DNA from: Sipunculus nudus
Taxonomy: Eukaryota > Annelida > Sipuncula > Golfingiida > Sipunculidae
Assembly: GCA_026874595.1 (NCBI GenBank)
Contig: CM049307.1
Span: 94,274,330-94,338,329 of the forward strand
Length of the DNA stretch: 64,000 nucleotides
Direction of reading: 5' to 3'
Shown: piece after piece, positions 46,057 through 56,639 of the stretch
Layout: every line of letters starts with the position of its first letter
How positions within the stretch are numbered: the stretch's first letter is position 1
Position numbers and translations under genes: made by a program
Notes under the pieces: generated by a model
Database searches by the model: none
What the model saw: the letters and a program-made list of their open reading frames with translations, nothing else
Told to the model about the DNA's origin: nothing

Positions 46057-47156
46057 TAATCATCTGAATTATCAGAAAGTACGTCGTCCAAAAAATCAGT
46101 AGCTTCCAACACATTATTGTATTTAACTCTCTTGATCTGTCTGAGTCGAGGGTTACGTACAGAGTGAGGTGTGGAGTCTACGGGGGAGGGTGACCGGGCA
46201 CGTTTTGTTATATGCGCATGCGTCGGTTGTGAAGGAACTTGATTGGCCAACGGGGTTGGGGGGCGGCTAGGCATGTCGATATCTGATTCGGCGGTGTCGG
46301 GTGTGCTCGTGTCAGGGTCATTAGTGTTGTTACATTCGGCGTCATGCGGGTCTGGGTCTGGGGTATTGTCCGGATTACCCGTGGCAGGCTGATTCTGATT
46401 AGTCTGATTACAGGATGGGGTAATTGGAGCATCCCAGGCTGGGCGGCGGCGTAACCTCTTAGGGCGCGGGGGAAGTTCGTCCCAGACAAGGTCAGGGTCC
46501 ACTAATTTCACATGGTCTCTGTGTACTTTTTTCAATTCACCGGTGACCTGATTTCGCAAGTGACATGTAAGCCCAGAAATTCTGAAGACCTGCCATTGAG
46601 GGTCCCACTTAGAAGAAAACGTAATTGGCTCTGGAGCAAGTAAAACTACTGTGTCCCCTACTTGTATCTGTTTTGCATTAGCCCGTATGTTTATGGCTGC
46701 TCTGTTAGTTTCCCTAGCGTACCGGGTGTTTTCATTAGCTATAGAGAACGCTTCTGAAAGGTCGTCCAGTCTATTACCATGAGGGGAGATAGAGGTTGCA
46801 GCTTGAAGTAAGCGACCAAGGGGCAGTCTCGGTTGTCTTCCATACAACAAGTAAAACGGGGAATAGCCCGTTACACTGCTAACGCTCACCCTGTGTGCAA
46901 ACAATACGTCTCCAACATAGTTTTCCCATTGGTTTGGTTTGTTATTTACTAACTTATTTAGAATTTCTTTGAAGGAGCGGTTAAACCGTTCGATGCGGCC
47001 ATTGGAGGCGGGATGCTGTGGAGTTGAACGCCTATGATCTATGCCGAGGTCTTTCATGTATTGCATGAAGGCACCTGTACAGAACTCCGTCCCATTGTCT
47101 GTTAGGACTACTTCGGGAACCCCATGGGAGGAAATGAACTGATTAGCAAAGGCCCT

Positions 47157-47159
47157 CTA
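47157..47159 (-). other. In-frame stop in integrase
   Basis: TAG between the first and second catalytic Asp of integrase; the frame continues unchanged on both sides, consistent with one substitution in a TGG codon. Confidence 0.85.
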
Positions 47160-48356
47160 GACTGCCTCATTGGATTTAGACTGCAGAGGGTAAGCTTCCG
47201 CAAACCCACTTAAATGGTCAATTATTGTTAGGACATACTTATTGCCCAGTGTGGAGTTCGTGAAAGGACCAATTAAGTCCATAGAAATCATCTGCATTGG
47301 GGAAACGGGCTTTGGCATAGTACCCATAGGCGTTTCTTCTCTTTTTCGTGAGTTGGCGATACAAACTGTACAACGAGCCAAGATAGCCCGAACTTCCTGT
47401 CGCATAGCTGGCCAGAGATATGATTCATGCAAGCGGTTTAGGGTTTTGAGAGTAGCCATATGACCGACCTCTCTATGGGCCCTATTAATGACAGAATCGC
47501 GATATTTGCTGGGGAGTACTAAACGGGGGTATACGGCCGACTCCCTAGTGGGCCGCCTAATAGAATACAGGACGTCATTAATCAGGACATATTCAGAGTG
47601 GTTTGGGTCAGATGCTGCCAAAATTAAGTCAGGGAATTCTGCTTGTTGCGCTTTGGCGACCTCTTCTAGATTGAGGTGATCAGCCAGACAAGGTAGTTGC
47701 TCGAATGTGATGTCGTCGGGGTACGCTTTTGGGTCTACCCACTCATGATCAACATCGATTATTGCTATGGGCTGGCCGGTTGGCCTGGATAGAAAATCCG
47801 CACACACGTTATCTGATCCTTTAAAATATCGGATGTGAGCCGAATATTCTGACAGGATAAGGGCCCACCCAGCCAATTTGGCATTGAGGAGTTTCTTATC
47901 AAATAACGAGAGGAGAGGTTTGTGGTCAGTGTAAATTGTAAACTCGGATCCCAGGAGATAGGGCCTGAGTTTTTGCACTGCGCTTACTATAGCATATACC
48001 TCCTTTTCAATTGTGGACCAGCGTCGTTGGACGTCTGTTAGTTGCTGTGAAAAGTACTGTATCACCTTGTGTTGGCCATTTCCATGGGTTTGTGTAAGCA
48101 CAGCTCCTATAGCTACGTCACTGGCGTCCGAATACAAGGAGTAGGGCAAATCTGTGCGGGGGAAAGCTAAGACAGGGGTTGACACCAGGGCATTCTGGAG
48201 GTCTCTGTAAGCTAGATCGTGCTTGGGACGCCATACAAAAGCACACTTCTTTTTTAGCAGATCAGTGAATTGGGCTGCTTTTGCTGCATAACCTGGAATT
48301 GAATTACGGTAGTAATTGGTCATGCCCAAAAACGATCTTAACTGTTTTTGGTTAGT

Positions 48357-48366
48357 GGGGGGGGGG
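48357..48366 (-). other. Homopolymer frameshift in pol
   Basis: Ten consecutive G on the plus strand. Upstream RT and downstream RNase H frames are offset, and the Pro-rich spot encoded here is exactly where the switch occurs. Replication slippage or a sequencing/assembly length error are both possible. Confidence 0.8.
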
Positions 48367-49581
48367 TCATCGCTTGAATAGCAGCTGTTTTGTCTGGATC
48401 TGGTAGGACCCCGGATGCATTAATGATATAACCCAGTAATTTGACTTTCTCACGTGCAAAAGCACATTTGGACGGTTTGAGTCGCAGGTTAGCCTCTTGT
48501 AACCGTTTAAGAACACTACGGACATGTTGCACATGAGAATTCATATCCGGGCTATAAATGACAATATCATCTATACACACAAATACACAGACCCCTATGA
48601 GGTCGCGAAATATTGTTTCCATTGTCCTTTGGAAGAAACTGGGCGCGTTACAAAGTCCGAACGGGACTCTGAGGAATTCGAATTGGCCTCTGTGACAGAC
48701 AAAAGCCGTTTTTTCCGTATCACGGGGATCTATCGCAAGTTGGTGGTACCTGCTCTTCAAATCTAATGTGGTAAATACAGCGCTACCGCCCAGGAGGTCA
48801 AAAATTTCGTCAATACGTTGTAAAGGGTATCGATCTTTTCTCGTGACAGCATTTAAAGCCCTATAGTCCACACAAAAACGGACTGATCCTGGTTCTTTCT
48901 TAGGTACTAAAGTGACTGGACTAGCCCACCTTCCACACGAGGGCCGTATGACGTTTGCCGCCAACATTTCATCAATTTTGTCAGAGATCACATCTCGTAT
49001 TTTCAGTGGTGTGCGGTATGCCCTCTGATAAATAGGGGGACCATCGGTTATGATTCTCATAGGCGTACCTTTATGAAAACCATTAGGATCGCCAGGGCCG
49101 GAGAAAACATTCTTAAATTCAATAATAACATCATCGATTTCTGGGAAACCCGTCGCAGGGAGTGTATCAGAACAACCAGCGACACCATGTGACGCATGAG
49201 AGATCAGAGGCCACGTGTGTGTAAACCAAGACATGCTTTTATGATGTAAGTTAAGGGAGGCTTTTCCCTGGGTTAAAGCATCAATCCCAATAATCATTTC
49301 ATCCGACATATTGGTGATAACGATCACTTGTAACGGACCTATCTGGTCAACATGAATTTCAGTTTTTCCCATGACTGTAAGTTTTTGACCAGTGACGGAC
49401 TGGAGTGAAATTGATGTGGATTTAAGCAAAGGGATTCTCTCAGTTTGTGAATAGATACGCTCAAAGAGGTCACGCCGCAGCAGGGTACGAGATGCTCTAG
49501 TGTCAATTAAAGCCTTGACTGTGATATCATTGCAGTTTAGTGTGATCTGGGGCCTGACTGTACCTATGGCTGCGGCGATTT

Positions 49582-50712
49582 CTAGTTTAAATTGTTAGAG
49601 TAGGTTGAGGGGAATCTTTGGGTGAAACCTGGGCCAAAAGGGCGTTTATGACCTGTCGGTTGTCTGTTTGGTTGTCGGGGTACATAAGTCCCTCCATTAG
49701 CGAGTCTGGATTGTCGTACTAAGCATTGTCTCGCTAAATGGTTTTCCTTACCACATTCATAACATATTGGTCGGCCGTCTGTTGTCCAAGCTAGGGGGTT
49801 CGTATGTCTTGTGTTGGATCCACGGTTTGTTTGTCGTTGTGGATTGTTTGGGGCGGGAAATTTTGAATTTTGATGGGGCTGTGCGTGCGAAACGGCCGAA
49901 ATGGACAGGGCAGCTAGTCTCTGGTCGATTACTCTAGCGATGTCAGTTTCATTTAAGGGGGCTTGTTTTGGGTGAATTGCCGAAATGTCCATAGGCTCCT
50001 CTATTCTTTCAGTTGGTGTAACTAGGGAGTTTAATCGTTTTTCGGCTACCTCTATTTCAGCAGCTTTAACCATGGCCTGTTCAACTGTTTTCGGGTCGGA
50101 ATGGACAACAGGGCGTCTTACCTGCAGATCGTGTAGTGCCGCTGTGTAGTCTTTGAGAAGCACACGTTGCTGGTCCAGATTCCTGAGGGCTGCTGGGTAA
50201 GCCTCTTCTGCTGCGGACTTGAAGCGGCGATTGAAGGAGGCGACTGTTTCGCCTGGGCCCTGTTTCATGCGGTGCAATTTTTCTCGTAGCTCTTCTTCCT
50301 CATTTGGAGGCAAGAATGTCCTTGAAATATGTTGTTTTAAGTGTCCCCAAGGTGTTTGGTTACGCGGAATTGGGTCTCTGTTTGGGGCCCCGGCGGCGTA
50401 CTCTGTCAGAAATTGTTCTATTTCGTCCCTAAGTTCGCCGTCGGACGTTTTTAGGGCGACCTCTATAAGCACCGTATTATCCGCTGTGTAGCTTTGGGTG
50501 TACTCGACCTCTTTAAGCCAGCGTTTCAAGGCTGTGTATGTGGAAGCATCACAGGTACGTGTTCTTTTCACTAAGTCTTCTATCTGATAGCGTCTTTGGT
50601 TGATGGCATGTTGGCCCGCTTGGGCTTGCATGCAATTTTGAAGTAGTGCCATTTGCTCTGGGTGGATCATTACTGGTTGGGCCTGAATCGCCTGTTGTTG
50701 TCCTTCATTCAT
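49582..50712 (-). CDS. Gypsy gag polyprotein
   Basis: Forms the cytoplasmic virus-like particle of the retrotransposon. The first true ATG is at 50712 (MNEGQQQAIQ), giving 376 residues; an upstream in-frame GTG at 50742 is not a likely eukaryotic start. The capsid region contains a retrotransposon-gag block (about residues 120-200; WGHLKQHISRTFLPPNEEEE, then FNRRFKSAAEEAYP). A single CCHC zinc knuckle, CYECGKENHLARQC, lies near residue 325 and is intact. The C-terminus is basic and proline-rich, as expected for nucleic-acid binding. The frame is uninterrupted and ends at TAG immediately after the slippery site. Confidence 0.9.
   Translation of the reverse strand: MNEGQQQAIQAQPVMIHPEQMALLQNCMQAQAGQHAINQRRYQIEDLVKRTRTCDASTYTALKRWLKEVEYTQSYTADNTVLIEVALKTSDGELRDEIEQFLTEYAAGAPNRDPIPRNQTPWGHLKQHISRTFLPPNEEEELREKLHRMKQGPGETVASFNRRFKSAAEEAYPAALRNLDQQRVLLKDYTAALHDLQVRRPVVHSDPKTVEQAMVKAAEIEVAEKRLNSLVTPTERIEEPMDISAIHPKQAPLNETDIARVIDQRLAALSISAVSHAQPHQNSKFPAPNNPQRQTNRGSNTRHTNPLAWTTDGRPICYECGKENHLARQCLVRQSRLANGGTYVPRQPNRQPTGHKRPFGPGFTQRFPSTYSNNLN
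49585..49591 (-). promoter_or_regulatory. -1 ribosomal frameshift site TTTAAAC
   Basis: On the minus strand gag ends ...AAT TTA AAC TAG. The heptamer T TTA AAC is in the X XXY YYZ phase required for -1 slippage, and a -1 shift places the ribosome exactly in the pol frame, which has a stop only just upstream. The gag stop follows the heptamer directly. I could not define a downstream pseudoknot by eye. Confidence 0.85.
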
Positions 50713-50799
50713 GTTTACCGGCAAAATAAAAGTTCTCGCCACTTACTTGTAGGATTATGATTTCGGATGAACTTAGTACTCACAGCGGTAAAGGTCCAC

Positions 50800-50817
50800 T
50801 TTTAGGCACGCTCGCCA
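50800..50817 (-). other. Gypsy primer-binding site
   Basis: TGGCGAGCGTGCCTAAAA on the minus strand, one base from the 5' LTR. TGG matches a tRNA CCA end. The tRNA was not identified. Confidence 0.75.
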
Positions 50818-50818
50818 G

Positions 50819-51379
50819 TGTAGAGGTCCCCCGATAAGTCAGGATGCAGCCGATAAATATAAAACGTTTATTTGTAGAATATAACTTGATACAGGCATAA
50901 ACATCGATGGTATTTGAAAATAATAAGTTTACAAGTATGAGCCGGACTTCCGAACGGCTCTCAGTCTGACCTTCAACTGACTCGGCCTCGGCTCTCTACC
51001 AGCCGGCCGCTACCCTGATTGCAATTAGCAACTGAGAAGGCATCAGTACCTTGTTAATTAGAGGAGGCGTGGACGTAACTAAAGGGATAGGAAGTAATCT
51101 TAATTAGAGTGTTGTGTCACCTCAAGCTGAGTGAACAGATTGTGGATGACACGTAACTAGAAGTATTGTTATGTAAACTGCATGGGGTCTATGTCTATAT
51201 ACAATTTACGTTTCAATGTCGCATTAGTGTCAGCGTTTAAGTATGCCCGAATGATGTAATATACCTTATACAATGTGTTTGAATAACTACTGGTCCTGAC
51301 ATTATGAATTACAACTAAATACTACACTAAAATATAACATTAAAATATATAGAATACCTATAAGAGTTGATACTCTACA
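50819..51379 (-). repeat. 5' LTR of the Gypsy element
   Basis: 561 bp, TG...CA ends. Differs from the other LTR at about four positions (near 51041, 51061, 51086, 51205) besides the 46-bp length difference. Confidence 0.95.
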
Positions 51380-51894
51380 ATGCGGAGACCGCTCGGACGG
51401 TCACCGTCCCCCTTTAGCCGTTTAGTAGAGCGCGCAGAGCGTGTAAGATCAGTGAGGAGTGTTGCTCAGTCTGTTCTCAGGGTGGTCAGCTCTCGTGTCA
51501 GCCTTAACAGTGATTTGTTAACTAGCCATTAGGATTTTATACTGGAATATTCACATTTACTTTTGGTTAACCTACACTGCACTGGAGTATATAATTGGAA
51601 AACTTTTACGTTTACGTAATTACTCTTTAGGGTATTGTGCTTTGTGCGTAGCGGGGCGACACCACGCCCCCGGCTTCGCCTGCAACGGAGTGAGAAAGCG
51701 CCTCACCATCTACTTCTGCCATCAAAGTTATCGCAGAGTTGTATTAAACCCCTATTTATGTATACTGCTGCCTTATTTCATTTGTGAATGCATGCGAATT
51801 TGAGTGTCAAGTGCAGATCCATCAACCCGAGCCGTTAGGACTTCATTAAACTAACCCGAACTCTCGTGTGTACACCCCCGGGTGTTACAATAGT
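51380..51894. other. Host DNA right of the Gypsy insertion
   Basis: Starts with the ATGC target duplicate. A GC-rich patch at 51380-51450 and another at 51640-51700 stand out; no gene is recognised. Confidence 0.4.
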
Positions 51895-52128
51895 AATACT
51901 ACTGTTATAACAAAGCAGATAATCATTTGACCACTGCGTACTCTTCGACTTCATCACACTAATTGCCCTGGTTAGTAGTGGTAGCCCTGCTCCTTGTATG
52001 CCCCAGTTCAGGCATGAAACCCAAATATTGGACAGATTAGAGGGAGCACAGTAGCCTGTACTGGTACAGCCCAGTGTCCTGAAATAGTACAAATGTACTA
52101 CTACAGGACAGGGTAGCACTTCGGTAAT
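51895..52128 (-). repeat. Repeat in inverted orientation to 43909-44150
   Basis: See the partner entry. The minus-strand frame over this stretch (51835-52182) shows similar residues to the partner frame (TQWS.DYLLCYN), but this follows from nucleotide similarity and is not taken as coding evidence. Confidence 0.6.
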
Positions 52129-52306
52129 GTCCATTTGTTCACTGCCACCACCGGCCATGATCGTTTTTTCAAAGCCGTGCATGAACTATCGTTACAGTAT
52201 ATAATATGACACAAATTTAAAAGAAATTTATATGTAACGACCATTCATACACCTACCTTTTTATACTCGATGTGCCATTATATAAATAAAAAAAAAAGAA
52301 CGTTTA

Positions 52307-52641
52307 GGCCAAAAAAAAAAAAGGTATGGTTCTCAGACACTTTTTTTCAGAAATCAATGCGGGCGGGCGCTTTTTTTATTTTAAACTTTTTGGTATGTTT
52401 CGATAAAAATGTCAAATGATAAGGGAAAAGCATGAAAATAACAGTTTTATTTTGCTGAATAAGTAAAAGCACTACAAAACAAAGGAAATTGTATGGTTTT
52501 ATCTTCTTGAAAGAAATCTCGGAGCGGCAGCAGCTCAATATTGAAAAGTTTTTATTGAAAATCAAAATAAAAATTTTTGATGCGGGGGTTTAAAATTGAT
52601 GCGGGCGGTGCCTGAGAACCATATCTTTAATTTTTTTGGCC
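52307..52641. mobile_element. Harbinger-like MITE, copy 2
   Basis: 335 bp with inverted termini GGCCAAAAAAA...GGTATGGTTCTCAG (left) and GGCCAAAAAAATTAAAGATATGG... (reverse complement of right). An exact TTA target duplication lies at 52304-52306 and 52642-52644. The internal block matches the 4960-5227 copy in reverse orientation. Non-coding. Confidence 0.75.
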
Positions 52642-52644
52642 TTA

Positions 52645-53354
52645 AAAGAATTACTGCCTAGGCCTGCATGCGGCCGCCAGTGTCTACATGTGCGAGCTCG
52701 CGTTTCGAGGTCATGCCAAACCGGAAGGCTGACGTAATCCCATAATCCAAAGGGACATCAAAGTTCTTAGACTTGGAGCAGCGTTGAGAAACATTTAATG
52801 AGAATACATTTCTGGTCAATTGCTGTATATATAATATATATTGCTGGTATAGGATATTGCTAGGATATATAATCCTATACTGCAGTGTAGGCATTATATC
52901 CTCTTTATTTTTCTGTAACTCCATGGCACACAAATTCGCACACACATGCATATAAGTTAGGCCTACCTGATTGTGTTGACACTTTTGCTTTCCAACTGGC
53001 TTTTTCGGATGGTTCTTTGACTTGTGCATATATCTGACACCAGGACATTAACGCGTCGTGACCAACAAGTACCCAAGATACGACGCCATCTTACTGAACT
53101 CTTTGTCACATGCTCGGTATTTCCTAATATATGGATCAAACCTTATCTGGGAAATTATTTACTTAGGCCTATGTCAATAAATGTCTCTCCCATATAAGCT
53201 ATTAGCTATGTAGATATTAATAAATTCCGAGTGCATGGCACAGTGTGCATGTGGTGTAGGGAGATTTTTACCGCTTCACAGGGGCTCGTCTTATCGCTTA
53301 CCATTAAATAGCCTATATATGGATAAGATCTATAGCCATGCCGTGCTCTTCACA
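52645..53354. other. Non-coding, nothing recognised
   Basis: The minus-strand frame at 52658-53029 lacks any recognisable domain and is not called. Confidence 0.35.
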
Positions 53355-53525
53355 AGCAAAGCAGGGACGTCAATACAGCGGGTGGGAATTATATTACCCC
53401 CCCCCCCCCCGCTTTTTTTAGCAAGAGGGATGGTCAATGTACATGATGATGGCCAATCATCCACGTAGAACATTGGCGGCGAAACAAAATTTTCTTTCGG
53501 GGGGGGGGGGGGCAATGGTAGACCA

Positions 53526-53574
<49 letters not shown>

Positions 53575-53893
53575 GCGACCCAAATGGCAGGGGACAGTAA
53601 GCGCGGATACGAGGGGGAAATCACCGACGGGGGAGGGTGTGGTCCCACGGTGTGAAAATGTAGGCCCTATGTATACTACTGCATTCTGGTGCATTTTCGC
53701 TCTCTTTTATTGGTCAATGCTTACTTAGTAAAACAGTACCTCCTTGTTAAGAGATTGTTATTTGTCTGGCAATGGATGCATTTTGACACAGAATATCAAC
53801 TTTGCACCTCAATTCCCGGAGGCTGTGGTCATGTACGTAGGCCTATATATATTGTATTCCAAGTACTGGGGCGCGAAGCGCCCAAGCGGAGGA

Positions 53894-53938
<45 letters not shown>

Positions 53939-54150
53939 AGAGTGAAAATACTCAATAATAAAAACAGTGGATGTTTTTATGCCCATGAATTTGTTGGGGG
54001 GGGGGGGGGGGGTTTCGCCGCCTATGTAGAATTCAAAGAATTATATTTGAAAATGAAATGTACACTATTAGAATTATAGAGTTTTGGTTCCATTTCTGAG
54101 TTAACCATGAAATATTTTTTTTATCTAAACCTGGTTTAGAATTTACTTAC
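53355..54150 (+). repeat. Duplicated block with possible inserted MITE
   Basis: The ends match 18660-18890. Between them, GGCGGCGAAAC (53475-53485) and its inverse GTTTCGCCGCC (54012-54022) next to poly-G tracts may bound an inserted element. (TA)n tracts lie at 53525-53571 and 53897-53936. Target duplications are not evident. Confidence 0.45.
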
Positions 54151-54209
54151 ACTGGAAACATAATTACATATATTTAAGCGAAATACTTAATATACTTAAT
54201 TTATTATAT

Positions 54210-55070
54210 TTGATATGTGTCAAACACATAATAAAAGACAACGTATTTAGAAAATTTTCCAACTTTGATTACCCTCCCACCCTTGATAATAAATTGACGC
54301 CACTCATAAAAAGTCAGCAAGTGTCAACAATGCAGGTTATTCGCGTTTGGATAATTGTTGACACCAGCACAGGCTGTATACCATACATAGTCCTATAGAA
54401 AAATATAGAACAAAAGTATGAATGTAAATATGGAAGAAAAAACAGAAACAAGTAGAACTGGAAAATCACTCAGAGAGCGCAGGCTTTCGCCAAAGCAGCT
54501 CATAAACACCAAATGGCATTGCCAGATATATGCAGCATTTTTCCTTTTAAAAATTCACAGAATAACACTTACGAAAAAGGCTGAACTATAGGGATCAGCC
54601 AATGAGAACCGTGTCTGGCTTACTCAACCCTAAGCAGAGGTAAGGGGTACTCTGTCCACGAGTAAAATTAGGGACCGGATTGGATAGTCTACTATATCGG
54701 CGAATCCTCCAACCTATACCACTTCCACAACTCGGTTATTAGCATTGCCCAAGTAGCCGCTGTCTAGCCTCAGGTGAATATTCACCGATTGATATATAAA
54801 CTTGCGTCTTATAGAATAAAGGGCAAGTCATATAGTTTAGTATACAATTAATCATCACGTTTAGCTCAAGGACTGGCAGTATAGTATGTTTTTGCTGAAT
54901 TATAACAACATTACTGACTGTGTTGTTTTATTCAATCTGTGCTAGTGGGAAAACAAATAAAAAGTGCAGAACGGGGTAACACAATATTAGTTAAGCGAAT
55001 GAGGTTCAGACCTAAAACTGCTGCTATGATCTGCAGTGGAAGGCTCCTGAGCATAAACACTGCTATGTGA
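54210..55070 (+). repeat. Old segmental duplication, partner at 24240-25130
   Basis: See the partner. A fragment of the 5.9-kb repeat family ('aaatcactcagagagcgca', 54460-54570) is inserted in this copy. Confidence 0.7.
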
Positions 55071-55139
55071 TTAATGTAATACATACATATGGTTTTTATT
55101 TATCAATATGTTTTAAATGTATTATAAATCACAAATAAA

Positions 55140-56600
55140 ATTTTGTAAAGAGTATTTTAATATTACCCCTGATTAAAATCAAATTATCCTTTCATTGTTC
55201 CTTGATAGTCATACATAAATTAGATAGAAAACTTTTGTATGCAGTGTAACTTAGTGCAGACAATTAGTAGCAAGTTAATAGTTAAGGTGAGCTTGCAATG
55301 TGCATGGTATCTAACTTGAAGAAACCCGCTCTGTTTGGTCTTTAAAGCAAATATCCTTCGTAAACCATGCTAAAAATGTATAGATTGAATATTTGCATAT
55401 ACCAAAAGCTAAGAACGTTCCATACATTATGATACATGTTTATAGTATTTCCTTGAGCTTGTTGATTTATTAATAGATTCAGGCCTGACAAAGGTAAATG
55501 ACCGACAAAATAGTGCTCTGGAAAAGAAGAGTATAGACTTCTTTGAAATAAAGAGTGAAAAATAATTGTGTCGAAAGCTTACTTTTATCACAGAATGAAT
55601 TTATAAATGTGTACTTTGCATACTAAAAACGCGTCTATATATTTTTCCTTAAGCCAGAAACAAACAAGGTGCATGTACATCCTTCTACACGTGGATAAGG
55701 CATGTTCCACATGTGGTGACACCTGCTGTCATGTAAATTTACATTTCTCATCCATCATGTGTTCAGACATTCAATTTTCAACAGTCATGGTAGTGAGTAT
55801 TAATGCTCTAAAAACGTCACTTTATTAATCTTTTGCTTACATTTAAGTATTTTAAACAGATTTCCTGAAACATTATTTTTTCAGTACAGAAAATTAATAA
55901 TTTTCTTTGAATCTTTATTGAGTTCGAGTAGACTATAACTATCAGTGACGTCAGTTTACTATTAACCCAGCCTTTACCTGTTACAATACTAGGTGGTGTA
56001 GAGGGAAAAGTGTGACTGCCGAGATAATACTCTGGTGACATTTTCGCTTTTCAAAGCTCGTATGTGAGTCTTTACGATATCTGAAGTCTATCCTTTTCTG
56101 CATATTTAGATTTTAGATGTTAAAAATTGATCACCTGATTTTCTAAAGATTTTGATTCATATTGTTGGTTTAGTTATATATAATGGTGGTTGTAATATTC
56201 TGTACTCGAAGACTGAAAAATCAAACATTATTATGGTATTTGTGATATTATTGAGTAATTATGTCTTTTATACAGCTTCCAATATTATATAATAAGTTGA
56301 TCACTATAACTGCTTCTGTTGCAAGTGTTTAAAAGTAAGTATTGCATCTGGAAAAGGATCAGGCGCTATGGGGAAAATTCAAGATAATATATTACTATAA
56401 CTATCAGCCAGTCTCAGCAAGATCAAGATTCAAATCTGGGCTTGTCCAGTTTAAAATCTGACCAGATTAGATTTCATGAAATCTCCATCATAGGATTTTA
56501 ATCTGGGCTGCTCCATTTATAAAACTAGACCAGACTAGATTGTGATTGTAAACTGGTCCGGCCCTGATCAAAATTTTATTTCTAATCTGGGCTTCGCCAT
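55140..56600 (+). repeat. Old segmental duplication, partner at 15730-17100
   Basis: Collinear copy, including the conserved TGACGTCA at 55946-55953. It ends in a 'ctgggc.tgtccag'-rich part (56400-56600) and a (TG)n tract at about 56600-56624. Confidence 0.75.
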
Positions 56601-56639
56601 GTGTGTGTGTGTGTGTGTGTGTGTGACTTCTTTTTTTTT

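Larger units (their letters stand above)
46056..49591 (-). pseudogene. Gypsy pol: protease, RT, RNase H, integrase (broken)
   Basis: Entered by -1 frameshift from gag. Protease: the active-site region reads LIDTRAS (about 49500-49520), Arg replacing the Gly of DTGA. RT (frame 48338-49429 plus upstream): the LDLKSRYHQ block has Arg for the usual Gly, and the catalytic box is CIDD instead of YIDD (about 48565-48576). A 10-G run at 48357-48366 (C on the coding strand) shifts the frame at the RT/RNase H junction. RNase H: YSDAS, TIEKE, YTDHK and DNVCADFLS are all present. Integrase: an HHCC finger (HREVGH...CTVC), then D, D35E residues (MDLIGPF, LTDNGTEF, NGRIERF), interrupted by TAG at 47157-47159 between the first and second D. 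No chromodomain is evident. The C-terminus is acidic and ends at TAA 46056-46058. Confidence 0.9.
44709..51379 (-). mobile_element. Ty3/Gypsy LTR retrotransposon, near full length
   Basis: A 6671-bp element read on the minus strand: 5' LTR (50819-51379), primer site, gag, frameshift site, pol (protease, RT, RNase H, integrase), ORF3, polypurine tract, 3' LTR (44709-45315). The order protease-RT-RNase H-integrase defines Ty3/Gypsy (Metaviridae). LTRs begin TGTAGAG and end CTCTACA. A 4-bp ATGC direct repeat flanks the element (44705-44708 and 51380-51383). The LTRs differ by about four substitutions and one 46-bp tandem duplication, so the insertion is recent, yet pol carries a frameshift, a stop and altered catalytic residues. 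Confidence 0.95.

Noticed and set aside
45872-46489. Other minus-strand frames overlapping pol and ORF3 (45872-46114, 46208-46489)
   Set aside because: They overlap better-supported Gypsy frames and contain no domain features.
50713-50742. Upstream extension of gag to 50742
   Set aside because: The extension begins with GTG; the first ATG in frame is at 50712, so that start was used.
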